A program made the position numbers and the translations under genes. DNA of 33,181 bases from Bacteroidales bacterium UBA3808 (GTDB lineage Bacteria > Bacteroidota > Bacteroidia > Bacteroidales > Paludibacteraceae), in contig DFEG01000006.1 in the NCBI GenBank assembly GCA_002369075.1, positions 1 through 33,181 on the forward strand, in the 5' to 3' direction. How positions within the stretch are numbered: position 1 is the stretch's first letter; the number at the start of each line of letters is the position of its first letter. The notes beneath the pieces were generated by a model. The model did no database searches and was not told the origin of the DNA. It saw only the letters and a program-made list of their open reading frames with translations. Below, in pieces: positions 33,029 through 33,181 of the stretch.

Positions 33029-33181
33029 TTAGTGGAGCTCAGCGAGGTACTTGATAGTACGTACCATCTGGCTGGTGTAGCTGTTCTCGTTGTCGTACCA
33101 GCTAACAACCTGTACCTGATAGGTATCGTCATCAATCTTGGCAACCATGGTCTGGGTGGCATCGAAGAGCGAACCGAACTT
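33029..33181 (-). CDS. gapA: Glyceraldehyde-3-phosphate dehydrogenase, C-terminal 50 residues
   Basis: Partial gene, cut by the right edge. The frame reads KFGSLFDATQT, then SWYDNENSYTSQMVRT and ends IKYLAELH. The SWYDNE(N)xYxxQMVRT phrase is the conserved C-terminal part of GAPDH, the glycolytic enzyme that oxidises glyceraldehyde-3-phosphate with NAD. The stop codon is at 33029-33031. The catalytic Cys lies outside the window. Confidence 0.93.
   Translation of the reverse strand, partial: KFGSLFDATQTMVAKIDDDTYQVQVVSWYDNENSYTSQMVRTIKYLAELH

Overview
The window looks like a chromosomal segment of a Bacteroidales-type bacterium (phylum Bacteroidota) with moderately high GC. The grounds are: repeated matches to the Bacteroidota promoter (TTTG, about 20 nt, then TAnnTTTG), tightly packed operons with ATGA overlaps, lipoprotein and secretion signals typical of the group, and phylum-typical gene forms (topoisomerase I without zinc fingers, TGS-family nucleoside kinase, FloA/NfeD pair, DUF4353-VTC-DUF4956-DUF2490 cluster). 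I cannot assign a genus.

Layout. (1) 1-2776, minus: thymidine kinase, PriA helicase and a nucleoside (uridine-type) kinase cut by the window edge, with a good promoter upstream of tdk. (2) 3166-11777, minus: an eight-gene operon. It starts with a zinc-ribbon protein carrying a gingipain/caspase-like C25 peptidase domain, then a zinc-ribbon SPFH (band 7) protein with a coiled coil and poly-Asn tail, a small acidic protein, and a zinc-ribbon/TM/Sel1-like protein. Four exported proteins of CsgG/LPP20-like type follow. A strong terminator and a perfect 24-bp inverted repeat close it. This is the best candidate for an undescribed system. (3) 12117-24320, minus: a long co-directional run of NfeD-like protein, FloA, nitrilase-family amidase, RecJ, a triple-AAA+ CbxX-type ATPase, low-molecular-weight tyrosine phosphatase, two AT-rich membrane-protein genes (one with a Nudix-like domain), an exported histidine-decarboxylase-like PLP enzyme and a short-chain dehydrogenase. 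It ends in a terminator that overlaps the last codons.

(4) 24487-26993, plus: topA and a tRNA-Pro(CGG), each with its own promoter. (5) 27040-27903, minus: an AraC-family regulator divergent from (6) 28099-32941, plus: a DUF4353 lipoprotein, a VTC-domain protein, a DUF4956 membrane protein, a DUF2490 outer-membrane-like protein and a small secreted protein. (7) 33029-33181, minus: the C-terminus of glyceraldehyde-3-phosphate dehydrogenase, cut by the window edge.

How it may fit together: block 2 has the parts of a membrane-scaffolded proteolytic or stress-response complex, with a cytosolic caspase-fold enzyme, an SPFH ring protein and a TM adaptor sharing the same kind of N-terminal zinc ribbon, linked to envelope proteins. 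Block 3, directly upstream on the same strand, has a second SPFH system (FloA/NfeD) and a remodelling ATPase. A functional link between the two blocks is inference from adjacency only.
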